This document shows, piece by piece, positions 1 through 7,966 of a stretch of DNA of 33,537 nucleotides. The DNA comes from Lachnospiraceae bacterium (GTDB lineage: Bacteria > Bacillota > Clostridia > Lachnospirales > Lachnospiraceae): NCBI GenBank assembly GCA_017544705.1, contig JAFYDQ010000137.1, positions 1 through 33,537 on the forward strand. Direction: 5' to 3'. Below the pieces are notes generated by a model. That model was not told the origin of the DNA. It worked only from the letters and a program-made list of their open reading frames with translations, and searched no databases. Position numbers and translations under genes: made by a program. The stretch's first letter is position 1; every line of letters starts with the position of its first letter.

Positions 1-450
1 GAACGGTGTTTTCTCACTCTGCGGTGCGGTCTCCGGCAATCCGCCGAAGAGTTCCGATGTGGAGGCCTGGTAGAATCTGCAGTTCACACCGCTTTTCTTG
101 ATGGCATCCAACAGGCGCAGCGTTCCGATCCCGGTGGTTTCGGCCGTATATTCCGGCACCTCGAAGGAAACGGCAACGTGAGACTGTGCGGCAAGGTTAT
201 AGATCTCTGTCGGCTGGATCTGCTCGATCAGACGGTTCAGATTGCTGGAATCGGTCAGATCGCCATGGTGCAGGAACATCGTCTTGTCACGGATTTCTCT
301 ATTGTAATACAAATGATCGATGCGATCGGTACTGATCGTGCTGTGTCTGCGGATGATGCCATGTACTTCATAGCCTTTTTCCAAAAGCAGATCGGCAAGA
401 TAGGAACCGTCCTGTCCGGTAATACCGGTGATCAATGCAACGTTTTTCAT
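1..450 (-). CDS. gmd: GDP-mannose 4,6-dehydratase, N-terminal part (runs off left edge)
   Basis: Reading the - strand from the ATG at 450-448 gives an uninterrupted 150-residue N-terminus beginning [18 protein letters not shown]. This is the extended-SDR Rossmann glycine motif typical of Gmd, which converts GDP-D-mannose to GDP-4-keto-6-deoxy-D-mannose (precursor of GDP-L-fucose, GDP-rhamnose and related sugars) in the cytosol. Other family signatures seen are the IIRRHST stretch after the first strand, [24 protein letters not shown] and the STSELFG segment carrying the catalytic Ser/Thr and Glu. The catalytic Tyr-x3-Lys would lie beyond the window edge. A ribosome binding site (AAAAGGAGAA) precedes the start. 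The gene is divergent from the polysaccharide operon and probably supplies a 6-deoxyhexose precursor. About 200 residues are missing only because the window ends. Confidence 0.95.
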   Translation of the reverse strand, partial: MKNVALITGITGQDGSYLADLLLEKGYEVHGIIRRHSTISTDRIDHLYYNREIRDKTMFLHHGDLTDSSNLNRLIEQIQPTEIYNLAAQSHVAVSFEVPEYTAETTGIGTLRLLDAIKKSGVNCRFYQASTSELFGGLPETAPQSEKTPF

Positions 451-504
451 ACTTGTTCTCCTTTTTTGTATCTTAGATGTAGGATCATATCCGTATACCA
501 CTCT

Positions 505-513
505 ATCATACCA
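505..513 (-). promoter_or_regulatory. putative extended -10 promoter of gmd
   Basis: On the - strand the 511-513 TGG followed by TATGAT (510-505) forms a TGn-extended -10 box about 55 nt upstream of the gmd start. The -35 region is weak: T-rich, TTTTTA at 532-527 with 16-nt spacing. Predicted by eye only; a second TATGAT at 489-484 lacks the TG extension. Confidence 0.4.
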
Positions 514-564
514 CATTCCCTCATGGTAAAAAACACTAAATATATATAACCGTGATTTGATCTA

Positions 565-573
565 TGCTATAAT
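565..573 (+). promoter_or_regulatory. putative extended -10 promoter of the polysaccharide operon
   Basis: TGCTATAAT at 565-573 is a perfect TGn-extended -10 box in an AT-rich stretch (537-573) upstream of the first + strand gene. No good -35 box is visible 16-18 nt upstream, which extended -10 promoters tolerate. Transcription would begin near 580, leaving an unusually short leader (about 13 nt) before the ATG at 593. Confidence 0.5.
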
Positions 574-592
574 ATGAGCGGAGCAAAAGACC

Positions 593-1279
593 ATGCGGGA
601 AATAGCAGTTTATTTTTTGGACATATATGAAAGGTATTGCGGCAGGGGGAAACTGTTTCCCCTGTTTCTGGCAAGCCTGATCATCCTGATCCTGATCGGA
701 ACCGGATCGGGACGAAAAACCTATCCGTTTCTCTATATCCTGTCTGTACTGACGGCAATCGCTCACGCATTCACAAGTGTGGCAAAACGTATCTCATCCA
801 AAAGCGGAAAATGGCTTGCGGCGCTGCTGATCGGCGTGACACTGGTCCTGTCCGGATCATCCGTCTGGTCTGCCGCGCATCTGGAAACGCCTGAAAAACG
901 TCATGAAAGGGAAGAGGATTACCGGGAGATCTTTGAAACGATCCTGCAAAAGGATGCGCATGCCAAAGTGATCGCTTCTCCTGACATGATGCCCTATTTC
1001 GGGGCTTACAGTGCGAATTTTGATCTGCTCTATTCCCTTCCCGCACCGGGAGAGACCGATCTGCTGCCGGAGGAGGAACACCTGCTCTATGATACTTTTT
1101 CCGACAAACACCCGGATTTTACGACGGTAAAACGGATCTGCAGGGAAGAGGAACCGTTCTTTGCGGTCGTGGATAAGGAAAGTATGTGGCCGGAAAATAT
1201 CTACGGGAGCGGGTTTGATCTGATGACCACGATCGGTCACTACGATATCTATATCTGTCCGGGAGGTGCCTATGAGTAA
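593..1279 (+). CDS. membrane protein of unknown function, reduced paralogue of the 3310-4176 product
   Basis: The 228-residue product has three hydrophobic segments (about residues 22-40, 44-65 and 72-92) followed by a soluble C-terminal domain of about 130 residues. I do not recognise a function. Its layout mirrors the later gene at 3310-4176: an N-terminal segment around LDIYERY (LDLYSEN there), a membrane helix ending in VAKRI (VAVRLI there), a last helix ending LSG, then a charged linker with a KAx segment and an ending of the type G-x5-IYI. Compared with that protein it lacks roughly 40 residues between the first and second helices, so it may be a reduced copy. The start is the ATG at 593 with CGGAG about 10 nt upstream. 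It overlaps the next gene by 8 nt. First gene of the + strand operon; presumably acts at the cytoplasmic membrane. Confidence 0.75.
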   Translation: MREIAVYFLDIYERYCGRGKLFPLFLASLIILILIGTGSGRKTYPFLYILSVLTAIAHAFTSVAKRISSKSGKWLAALLIGVTLVLSGSSVWSAAHLETPEKRHEREEDYREIFETILQKDAHAKVIASPDMMPYFGAYSANFDLLYSLPAPGETDLLPEEEHLLYDTFSDKHPDFTTVKRICREEEPFFAVVDKESMWPENIYGSGFDLMTTIGHYDIYICPGGAYE

Positions 1280-2219
1280 ACGAACCGGACGGATCCTGTG
1301 GGTGCTGTGCATCCTGCTCGTTGCCGCACAGACGGTTATTGCCGCATTTTATACGATCCCGCATCCCGTGGCCCTGCGTTACCTGCAGGATGCGGTGAAG
1401 ACTTTTGAGACGGGACAGTTTCAGTTCGCATCGCCCGTTATGAGTATCTGGGGGCTGCTCTGCCGTCTGTTTCATGCCGTACCCATGACGTTTGCGCTGA
1501 AGATCCTGCCTTTTGTGATCATTCCCGCATGCTACGGGGCATATGCATTTGCGGTATGTATGATCCCGGATGGTGAAAAAACGGCTCCGGTGACGCTGCT
1601 GCTCATCGCCGTATTGCAGATATTCGGATACCAGTCGGAAGCATTCGTACCCTTTACGCTGCTGCTCGGATGGTATACGGGCTATGCGCTTCTGGTGCAT
1701 TTTTTCTTGCCCCTGTTACTGGGCGTCATCTTTGTACGGATCAAAAAGCATCCGCCGCAGACTCCGATTCCGGAAGAATCTGCGGCAGACCTGGAGGATG
1801 AAGATATGAAGCATAAATATCTCAATGTCAGAAACCTTGCGATCGTGCTCGTGCTGTTTGTCATTGCCGCAACATGCGCACTGTTCGTTCTGAACCGGAA
1901 GATCAATAACCTGCATGGCGCGACGGAGAACCTGCAGCAGGAAATCCGGAAAAAGGGTGATGTTGTGGAATTCCGCGGTGCACTTGGCGATACGTGCAAG
2001 GGCTATATCATCGTGGGCAGCGACGGCGGATTAAGCGTGTTCTTCGGCGGAGACGAAGAGGACGGTCCGGCACTGCTGCAGCAACTGGCCGGATACGGCA
2101 GAGAAGTGGATACATGGTACCTGAAGGAAGAGGAAGACGGTGCCTATACATATTGTGTGGAACAGGGGATCAGCGTGGATCACGTGATCCGGTTCACGGG
2201 GATGGAAGAGGTACAATAA
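1272..2219 (+). CDS. multi-pass membrane protein with C-terminal degenerate metallo-beta-lactamase-like segment
   Basis: ATG at 1272 is preferred over the in-frame GTG at 1266 because GGGAGG (1261-1266) lies 5 nt before it. The 315-residue product has two parts. Residues 1-160 are polytopic (helices near 7-27, 72-97, 106-119 and 124-156). After an acidic linker, residues 188-207 form a further helix, 208-228 look coiled-coil, and 239-310 resemble the start of a membrane-anchored MBL-fold protein: hydrophobic strand, glycines and acids at 259-264 (GGDEED), then VDTWYL at 279-284. There MBL enzymes continue with THxHxDH; this one reads KEEEDGA, so no metal-binding histidines, and it stops about 25 residues later. 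An internal ATG at 1806 with GGAGG 8 nt upstream could start the second half separately. No function can be assigned; the MBL relationship is inference from pattern. Confidence 0.7.
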   Translation: MSKRTGRILWVLCILLVAAQTVIAAFYTIPHPVALRYLQDAVKTFETGQFQFASPVMSIWGLLCRLFHAVPMTFALKILPFVIIPACYGAYAFAVCMIPDGEKTAPVTLLLIAVLQIFGYQSEAFVPFTLLLGWYTGYALLVHFFLPLLLGVIFVRIKKHPPQTPIPEESAADLEDEDMKHKYLNVRNLAIVLVLFVIAATCALFVLNRKINNLHGATENLQQEIRKKGDVVEFRGALGDTCKGYIIVGSDGGLSVFFGGDEEDGPALLQQLAGYGREVDTWYLKEEEDGAYTYCVEQGISVDHVIRFTGMEEVQ

Positions 2220-3286
2220 TGCAGATCCTGACAATCATGCTGGGTGTGATCGTAAATATTGTCATCTATCTGTCGTTCGGTTCCCTTCTGACAAGGAAAA
2301 AAGGCGGGGAGCTGCAGCTTGGCATGTCTCTGGTTGTGGGATTTTTTGCGTACTACAGCCTGTTTTTTGTATGCTGCATTCCGGTCATGAAAATGTTCCG
2401 TCCGCTTTCCCTGCTGACATCGATCTGGGTACCCGTTGTAGCCGTGATCGTTCTTGCGGCGTTGCTGCTTCACGGCCGTGCGATCGGGAAGGCGGTTGTA
2501 CGTGCCGTGGAAGAGATCAGGCGGCATCCGGTACTGACGCTCTTGTTGGTGCTGATCGTGGCCCTGCAGATCGTGATCGTGACGACATCCTACAATTTCA
2601 CGCTGGACGCCTCCTATTACGTTGCGGGCGTTGCCACCAACGTGGAAACCAATATGATCAATGTTTATGATCCGTTCACGGGCGCCTGGCAGGATCATTT
2701 TGAGATGCGCTATTTCTTTGCCACCTATCCCGTTTCTGACGCGGTTGTCTGCCAGCTGACCGGGATTCCCGCCCTGATCCAGACGAAATCCATTATGGCG
2801 ACGGTTGTGATTTTGCTTACCAACCTGGTCTACTTTATGATCGCTAAGCTGCTGTTTGAAGGCAGAAACAGGGAATCCGTCTGGATGCTTTCGTTCATCT
2901 GCCTGATGAATCTTCTGTTCATTACGATCTACACGCCCTCCCTGTTTCTGTTTACAAGAACCTATGAAGGCAAGGCGATCGTCGGGAACCTGTCCGTGAT
3001 GACGATCCTGTACTTTTTCATTCTTTTGGTCAAAGAGAAAAAGCCGCGTATGTACTGGCTGCTGCTGTTTTTAGTCTGTTTCGGTTCGACAACGGTGTCT
3101 TCCACGGCCAACATGCTGATCCCGGCAGAGGTTTCCATGCTGTTTGTGCCGGATATCGTATTTCATAAACGGTTTAAGGAACTGATTCCCTATGCCGTCT
3201 GCATTATGCCCGGAATCATTCTGGCGCTTGCATTCATGGCATATGTGAAAGGATATTTTGTATTTTATACCTATCCCGTATGGTAG
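2219..3286 (+). CDS. large multi-pass membrane protein, N-terminal half (DUF6077-like)
   Basis: Starts at the ATG overlapping the previous stop (TAATG), with GAAGAGG upstream, and gives 355 residues with about nine hydrophobic segments. It resembles the N-terminal half of large clostridial polysaccharide-locus membrane proteins, sometimes labelled DUF6077: two N-terminal helices, a basic cytoplasmic segment, a helix ending before a Y-N-F-x-LDASYY region, the YDPFTG motif on an outer loop, and further helices with an RTYEGKA-type loop. It ends abruptly after TYPVW at a TAG. The following gene looks like the missing C-terminal half, so the pair may be one protein encoded as two. Function unknown; the family's general layout is GT-C-like, which is inference only. 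Confidence 0.7.
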   Translation: MQILTIMLGVIVNIVIYLSFGSLLTRKKGGELQLGMSLVVGFFAYYSLFFVCCIPVMKMFRPLSLLTSIWVPVVAVIVLAALLLHGRAIGKAVVRAVEEIRRHPVLTLLLVLIVALQIVIVTTSYNFTLDASYYVAGVATNVETNMINVYDPFTGAWQDHFEMRYFFATYPVSDAVVCQLTGIPALIQTKSIMATVVILLTNLVYFMIAKLLFEGRNRESVWMLSFICLMNLLFITIYTPSLFLFTRTYEGKAIVGNLSVMTILYFFILLVKEKKPRMYWLLLFLVCFGSTTVSSTANMLIPAEVSMLFVPDIVFHKRFKELIPYAVCIMPGIILALAFMAYVKGYFVFYTYPVW

Positions 3287-3309
3287 GGGACGGGTGTTAA
3301 GGAAATGAT

Positions 3310-4176
3310 ATGAGCGTATTAAACGTGGCGGAAAAAGGCTTGTCATATTTGCGGGCCTGTCTCGATCTTTATTCCGAAAACTGTGCTTTTCTGGTGCTCT
3401 TTTTTGTGGCACTGCTCTTTTTGTGTGTCAAAGGGAGCAAAGAAGAAAAGCGGATCTTTCTGCCTTCGGCGATCGTTTTGCTGCTCACCGTATACAACCC
3501 CGTAACGCCGGTTCTGCTCATGCGTTTTTTTGACGTGAACAGTGAATACTACCGATTTTTCTGGATCACGCCCGTAGCGATCCTGGTGCCATACGTGGCG
3601 GTGCGCCTGATCGTAATGCAGCATTCGACGGCGGCCATGTCGCTGATGGCGCTGGCCCTGATCCTGCTGTTCATTTTGTCCGGTAACTTCCTGTATGCAA
3701 ACGGATATCAGGCGGCCGAGAACGTATATAAAATGCCGCCGGAGCTGATGGAGGTTTCCGCACTCATTCATGAAGATGCTGACGCGGAATACCCGAAGGC
3801 CTTTCTGGAATATGAATACAACATGCAGATGCGCCAGTATGATCCGAAGATCCTGCTGACCGTCGACCGGGAAGAATACCTGTATGCGACTTCCTCCGAT
3901 TATACCGAGGAGATGCTTGCGGATCCGGATCATCCGCAGTACCGGCTGTTGGGTGCGCTGATCAAATATCAGGAAGTGGATCCGGATGCTTTTCTGGAAG
4001 CGCTGGAGATGACGCATACCGAATATGTTGTTTTGAGCAAAGCCAATCCGATGCGCGCGTTTCTGAAACAGACCGGCCTGAAAAAGATCGGGGAAACAAA
4101 AGAACGCGAGATATACAAATATGACCTGAAGGAACCCTATACCTTTGAACTGGTCGATTATTCGGTGGTGTACTGA
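3310..4176 (+). CDS. membrane protein, C-terminal half of a DUF6077-like pair
   Basis: The 288-residue product starts at ATG 3310 with AAGGA 6 nt upstream, 23 nt after the previous stop. Four hydrophobic segments (about 22-42, 50-72, 80-102 and 104-127) are followed by a soluble domain of about 160 residues rich in Asp, Glu and Tyr. I see no catalytic motif. It reads as the natural continuation of the preceding gene, but the two are in different frames and a TAA lies directly upstream in this frame, so they are not joined by a single-base slip. The soluble domain shares its general plan with the end of the 593-1279 product. Its stop overlaps the next start (TGATG), which implies co-translation with the glycosyltransferase that follows. 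Confidence 0.7.
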   Translation: MSVLNVAEKGLSYLRACLDLYSENCAFLVLFFVALLFLCVKGSKEEKRIFLPSAIVLLLTVYNPVTPVLLMRFFDVNSEYYRFFWITPVAILVPYVAVRLIVMQHSTAAMSLMALALILLFILSGNFLYANGYQAAENVYKMPPELMEVSALIHEDADAEYPKAFLEYEYNMQMRQYDPKILLTVDREEYLYATSSDYTEEMLADPDHPQYRLLGALIKYQEVDPDAFLEALEMTHTEYVVLSKANPMRAFLKQTGLKKIGETKEREIYKYDLKEPYTFELVDYSVVY

Positions 4177-5036
4177 TGAGACTGACGATCTTTACTCCTA
4201 CTTATAACCGGATGGAACTGCTGCAGCGTGCCTACGAAAGTCTTCTGAGGCAGACCTGCAAAGACTTTGTGTGGCTGATCGTGGATGACGGTTCCACGGA
4301 TGATACGAAACAGGTTGTCAGACGGTGGACGGAAGACGGCCTGATCAGCATCCGCTATGCGTTCTTTGAGAACGGCGGGAAGATGCGTGCGCACAACCGC
4401 GGCGTGGAGCTGTGTGATACGGAGTGGTTTCTCTGCCTGGATTCGGACGATTATCTTGTGGATTCGGCCGTTGCGGAGATCTATGCCTGTGCGGAGAAGA
4501 TCCGGGAAGATCGTGTGGCAGGCATTGTTGCACATAAAGGAAAGAGCGAAAAAGAACCCCTGTATGATACGGACTTTCCCGTTGCAGGGTATTCGACGCT
4601 GTTCGGACTGTATCTGAAGGGGTTTTGCGGGGAGACGACACTGGTCTATAAGACGGCACTTCTGAAGGCATTTCCGTTTCCGGAGATCGATGGCGAAAAG
4701 TATGTACCCGAGGACTATGTTTATGATAAAATAGACAAAGAGCATGTCCTGTATATCCTGCCGAAGATCCTCACGGTATGCGAACTGGTTCAAAGCGGCT
4801 ATACGGACTCTCTGAAAAGATTAAAGGAGCAAAATCCCAGAGCCTGGTATCTGTATTACAGACAGCGGGCGCAGATCACACCGGTCTCACTCCTTAAGTG
4901 GAAATATCTGGGATACTATATCTGCTATGCGAAGAGATGTCATGAACCGGTTTTTGAAAAGGGTCTGATATCTCCGGTTTTTGTGCTTACGGGTTACCCG
5001 TTTGCATGGATACTTAAATTGACGGGAAGGGCTTGA
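4176..5036 (+). CDS. family 2 glycosyltransferase
   Basis: The 286-residue product opens MRLTIFTPTYNR, then has the GT-A nucleotide-binding motif VDDGSTDDT near residue 38 and the metal-binding LDSDD near residue 91, with the HNRGV segment between them. This is a canonical GT2 of the EpsE/WcaA kind, transferring a sugar from a nucleotide donor to a lipid-linked intermediate at the inner face of the membrane. There are no strong membrane helices; the C-terminal tail is moderately hydrophobic (FVLTGYPFAWIL) and could attach to the membrane. Donor and linkage cannot be read from sequence. The start overlaps the upstream stop by one base. Confidence 0.92.
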   Translation: MRLTIFTPTYNRMELLQRAYESLLRQTCKDFVWLIVDDGSTDDTKQVVRRWTEDGLISIRYAFFENGGKMRAHNRGVELCDTEWFLCLDSDDYLVDSAVAEIYACAEKIREDRVAGIVAHKGKSEKEPLYDTDFPVAGYSTLFGLYLKGFCGETTLVYKTALLKAFPFPEIDGEKYVPEDYVYDKIDKEHVLYILPKILTVCELVQSGYTDSLKRLKEQNPRAWYLYYRQRAQITPVSLLKWKYLGYYICYAKRCHEPVFEKGLISPVFVLTGYPFAWILKLTGRA

Positions 5037-5039
5037 CCA

Positions 5040-6413
5040 TTGCGAAGCAAACAGACCAAAAAGCGCATATACGGATTCCTGATGGCGTTTCTGATCGTAT
5101 GCCTCGAGACGGCTGTCATGACCGGGGTATGGGTTGTCTACTATAACACGGAACTGCCCAAGGCATATTTCTTCTGGGGACATGTTTTTATCGCGGCCGT
5201 ATATATGGCCCTGCTTTTTATCGCTTCCGCCATGTACGGCGGTCTGAAGATCGGGTCCTACCGGATGATCGAGCTGATGTTTTCGCAATCGATCGCTACG
5301 ATCGTAACGAATGTCGCATTCTATGCCATCATCTGTCTTCTGGCTTACCATTTTCCGACGCCCGTTCCGCTCATCCTCGCCACCGTCGTGCAGGGGATCC
5401 TGATCGGCGTGTGGATCCTGGCGGCAACCTATATTTTCCGGAAACTGTTTCCGCCGCTTGATGTGCTGCTGATCTATGACGGGGAACACAAAGAACTCTT
5501 CGTCGAAAAAGTCAAAACCAGACGGCACCAGTTTTCCATTAACGAGTCGATCCGCGCAACGGAATCCTTTGCGGATATCTGTGCGGCCGTCGATGCGCAT
5601 GCCGCCGTGATGATCTGGGATGTTTCCACGGAGATGCGTAACCGGATCTTTAAATACTGCTACGAACGTTCGGTTGAGATCTATGCGATGCCGAAGATCA
5701 TGGATATCATTTTGAGAGGCTCACAGCCCCTGCATTTTTTTGATACTCCGCTGCTGCTGACAAAGAGTGAACCGATCGAAGCGGAACAGCTGTTTATCAA
5801 ACGCACTTTTGATATCCTGTTTTCGCTCATTATGATCATCCTTACCTCACCGCTGATGCTGCTGACCGCCATTGCCGTAAAATGCTATGACGGCGGCCCT
5901 GTTTTCTATAAGCAGATCCGTTGCACGAAGGATGATAAGCAGTTTCGGATCGTGAAATTCCGCAGCATGATCGAAGGCGCGGAAAAGGACGGAATGGCAA
6001 GGCTTGCCACATCACATGATGCACGGATCACACCGGTCGGCGCCGTGATCCGCAAGATCCGCTTTGATGAGCTTCCGCAGCTTTTCAATGTTCTGGTAGG
6101 ATCGATGTCCTTTGTCGGACCGCGTCCGGAGCGGCCGGATATCATTGAAAAGTATGCAAAAGACATGCCGGAATTCCGTTACCGGACCAAGGTGAAGGCG
6201 GGACTGACCGGCTATGCGCAGGTATACGGAAAGTACAACACCAGACCGCATGACAAACTGAAACTGGATCTTTACTATATCGAGAATTTTTCCGTCTGGC
6301 TGGATCTTGCACTGATCATCCAGACGGTAAAGATCATTTTTAAACCGGAAAGCACGGAGGGTGTTGCGGACGGCAACATTACACCGATCGAGAGGGAGAA
6401 GGGGAATGAATGA
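5040..6413 (+). CDS. polytopic polyprenyl-phosphate sugar-1-phosphate transferase (WcaJ/CpsE type)
   Basis: This 457-residue protein has the full architecture of a long initiating phosphoglycosyl transferase: four N-terminal helices (about 12-30, 42-60, 80-102 and 110-130), a cytoplasmic middle domain, a fifth hydrophobic segment near 258-280 and the catalytic Bac_transf domain. Motifs seen in order are VKFRSM, the catalytic DELPQL, SFVGPRPERP, KAGLTGYAQV and DLYYIENFS. Such enzymes move a sugar-1-phosphate from UDP-sugar to undecaprenyl phosphate to start a repeat unit. The start is TTG at 5040, with GGAAGG about 9 nt upstream; the first ATG (MAF) lies inside the first helix and would destroy it. 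The gene follows the GT2 by 3 nt. A second, short initiating transferase occurs at about 15.9 kb. Confidence 0.93.
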   Translation: MRSKQTKKRIYGFLMAFLIVCLETAVMTGVWVVYYNTELPKAYFFWGHVFIAAVYMALLFIASAMYGGLKIGSYRMIELMFSQSIATIVTNVAFYAIICLLAYHFPTPVPLILATVVQGILIGVWILAATYIFRKLFPPLDVLLIYDGEHKELFVEKVKTRRHQFSINESIRATESFADICAAVDAHAAVMIWDVSTEMRNRIFKYCYERSVEIYAMPKIMDIILRGSQPLHFFDTPLLLTKSEPIEAEQLFIKRTFDILFSLIMIILTSPLMLLTAIAVKCYDGGPVFYKQIRCTKDDKQFRIVKFRSMIEGAEKDGMARLATSHDARITPVGAVIRKIRFDELPQLFNVLVGSMSFVGPRPERPDIIEKYAKDMPEFRYRTKVKAGLTGYAQVYGKYNTRPHDKLKLDLYYIENFSVWLDLALIIQTVKIIFKPESTEGVADGNITPIEREKGNE

Positions 6414-7170
6414 GAAGGTCAGCATTGTGATCCCGGTATACAATGCCTCAAAGTTTATCTCGGATACGATCCTGTCCGTGAAGAGCCAGACTTATACGAA
6501 CTGGGAACTGATCCTGGTGGATGACGGCTCGACGGATGACGGTCTTTCGATCATGAAAGAACTGGCCGCGGAACTGAACGCTGAAAAGGAGCGCGTATTT
6601 ATCCTGGAGCTTGGAGGCAATCAGAAGGCGGCAAGAGCCAGGAATGCCGGTGTGCAGAAGGCAGAGGGAAGGTATCTGGCATTTCTGGATGCCGATGACC
6701 TCTGGGATCCCGAAAAGCTTGCAAAACAGGTCGCGATGATGCAGGAACTGGACTGCGCATTCAGCTTTACCGGATATGAATTTGCGGATGAAGACGGGAT
6801 CGGCGTGCAAAAGATCGTGCATGTTCCGGAAAAGATCAACTACCGCAAAGCGGTAAAGAACACAACGATCTTTACCAGCACCGTTATGTTTGATCTTGAG
6901 AAGCTGGATAAAACGGACATCGAAATGCCGCTCGTGCCAAGCGAGGATACGGCAACGTGGTGGAAGGTACTGAAAAAGATCCCGTACGCTTACGGGCTTG
7001 ACGAGGATCTGACACTTTACAGAAGAGGCGGGACAACGCTTTCCAGCAACAAGCTGGAGGCGGTTAAACGGACGTGGAACCTGTACCGGAACGTGGAACA
7101 TTTCGGCCTGGTCAGAAGCGCATACTGCTTTTGCTGTTATCTGATCCATGCCATCATACGGAGAGTATAA
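6406..7170 (+). CDS. family 2 glycosyltransferase (TuaG-like)
   Basis: The 254-residue product starts at ATG 6406 (GAGAAGGGGA upstream), overlapping the previous gene by 8 nt. It shows SIVIPVYN at the start, VDDGSTDDG near residue 36, an ARNAG motif, FLDADDLW near residue 94, and a late SEDTATWWKVLKK segment matching the acceptor-site region of TuaG-type enzymes (teichuronic acid and similar). Its short length and conserved ending (YRR..TTLSSNK, then ..WNLYRN) fit that subgroup. It should add one sugar to the lipid-linked oligosaccharide on the cytoplasmic side. Donor unknown. Confidence 0.92.
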   Translation: MNEKVSIVIPVYNASKFISDTILSVKSQTYTNWELILVDDGSTDDGLSIMKELAAELNAEKERVFILELGGNQKAARARNAGVQKAEGRYLAFLDADDLWDPEKLAKQVAMMQELDCAFSFTGYEFADEDGIGVQKIVHVPEKINYRKAVKNTTIFTSTVMFDLEKLDKTDIEMPLVPSEDTATWWKVLKKIPYAYGLDEDLTLYRRGGTTLSSNKLEAVKRTWNLYRNVEHFGLVRSAYCFCCYLIHAIIRRV

Positions 7171-7171
7171 A

Positions 7172-7966
7172 ATGACGCTGCAGGTATTGCTTTCCGCGAT
7201 GCATCTTGCGGACGAATCCTACCTCGACAGTCTGCATGTAACCTCGGATGCCGTCGTGATCAACCAGTGCGACAGGACGGCACGCAGGGATGTGGAGCGT
7301 AGGATCGGAGAAAAAACACAGCATGTGCGTTATATCGAATCGACGCAGCGGGGGCTGAGCAGAAGCCGGAATATGGCGATCCGGAATGCGCAGGCAGATA
7401 TCTGCATCCTCTGCGACAATGATGTGGAATATGTTGACGGTTATGAAGATATGATCTTATCTGCATTCGGGAAACATCCGGATGCGGACCTGATCGTTTT
7501 TTATATTCAAAGACGGGAAAAGCCGGTTCCCAATTATCCTACCGAAAGAAGAATGCGTTATCTTTCGGTCATGAAGATCTTTTCCCCGGAGATCGCTTTT
7601 CGCAGAAAGGCCGTGCAGGGGATTCCGTTTCACGAGGAATTCGGTGCCGGAAGCGGGAAGTATCTGATGGGCGAAGAGAATATCTTTCTCTGGGAATGCT
7701 TAAAGGCGCATAAAAAGATCTACTACGAGCCGGTCATGATTGCAAAGCTCAGAGAAGAAGCATCCACCTGGTTTCACGGATATGATGAAGCGTTTTTCTT
7801 ATCGCGCGGTGCGGGCTATGCGGCAATGGACAAAATGTTTTCCCATTTTCTGATCTGGCAGTTTGCCGTACGGAAAATAAAGATCTATCAAAAGGATACG
7901 GGCTTTTTCAAGGCGCTCTCCCTGATGTACAAAGGGCGCGCGAGGTACCTGAGGGACAGAAAATGA
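7172..7966 (+). CDS. GT-A fold glycosyltransferase (family 2-like)
   Basis: ATG 7172 is chosen because GGAGAG (7160-7165) lies 6 nt upstream; an in-frame ATG at 7148 would overlap the previous gene without a site. The 264-residue product is a compact GT2 relative. It lacks the VDDGS motif, having VVINQCD in the equivalent place, but keeps the GLSRSRNMAI segment, and ILCDNDVEY near residue 90 takes the place of the DxD metal site. GEENIFLWECLKA in the second half fits the catalytic-base region. This group recurs in clostridial polysaccharide operons. Its stop overlaps the next start (ATGA). Confidence 0.85.
   Translation: MTLQVLLSAMHLADESYLDSLHVTSDAVVINQCDRTARRDVERRIGEKTQHVRYIESTQRGLSRSRNMAIRNAQADICILCDNDVEYVDGYEDMILSAFGKHPDADLIVFYIQRREKPVPNYPTERRMRYLSVMKIFSPEIAFRRKAVQGIPFHEEFGAGSGKYLMGEENIFLWECLKAHKKIYYEPVMIAKLREEASTWFHGYDEAFFLSRGAGYAAMDKMFSHFLIWQFAVRKIKIYQKDTGFFKALSLMYKGRARYLRDRK

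Noticed and set aside
857..1700. Overlapping long - strand reading frames (857-1312 and 1119-1700)
   Set aside because: They are antisense to well-supported membrane-protein genes, have low-complexity Arg/His/Gln-rich translations and no ribosome binding sites.
1994..2218. N-terminal extension of the 2219-3286 membrane protein
   Set aside because: The added residues are Arg-rich out-of-frame translation of the previous gene; ATG 2219 overlaps its stop in the usual coupled manner.
5681..6443. Several - strand frames opposite the WcaJ-type gene
   Set aside because: Short, without start sites, and opposite conserved catalytic motifs of the sugar transferase.
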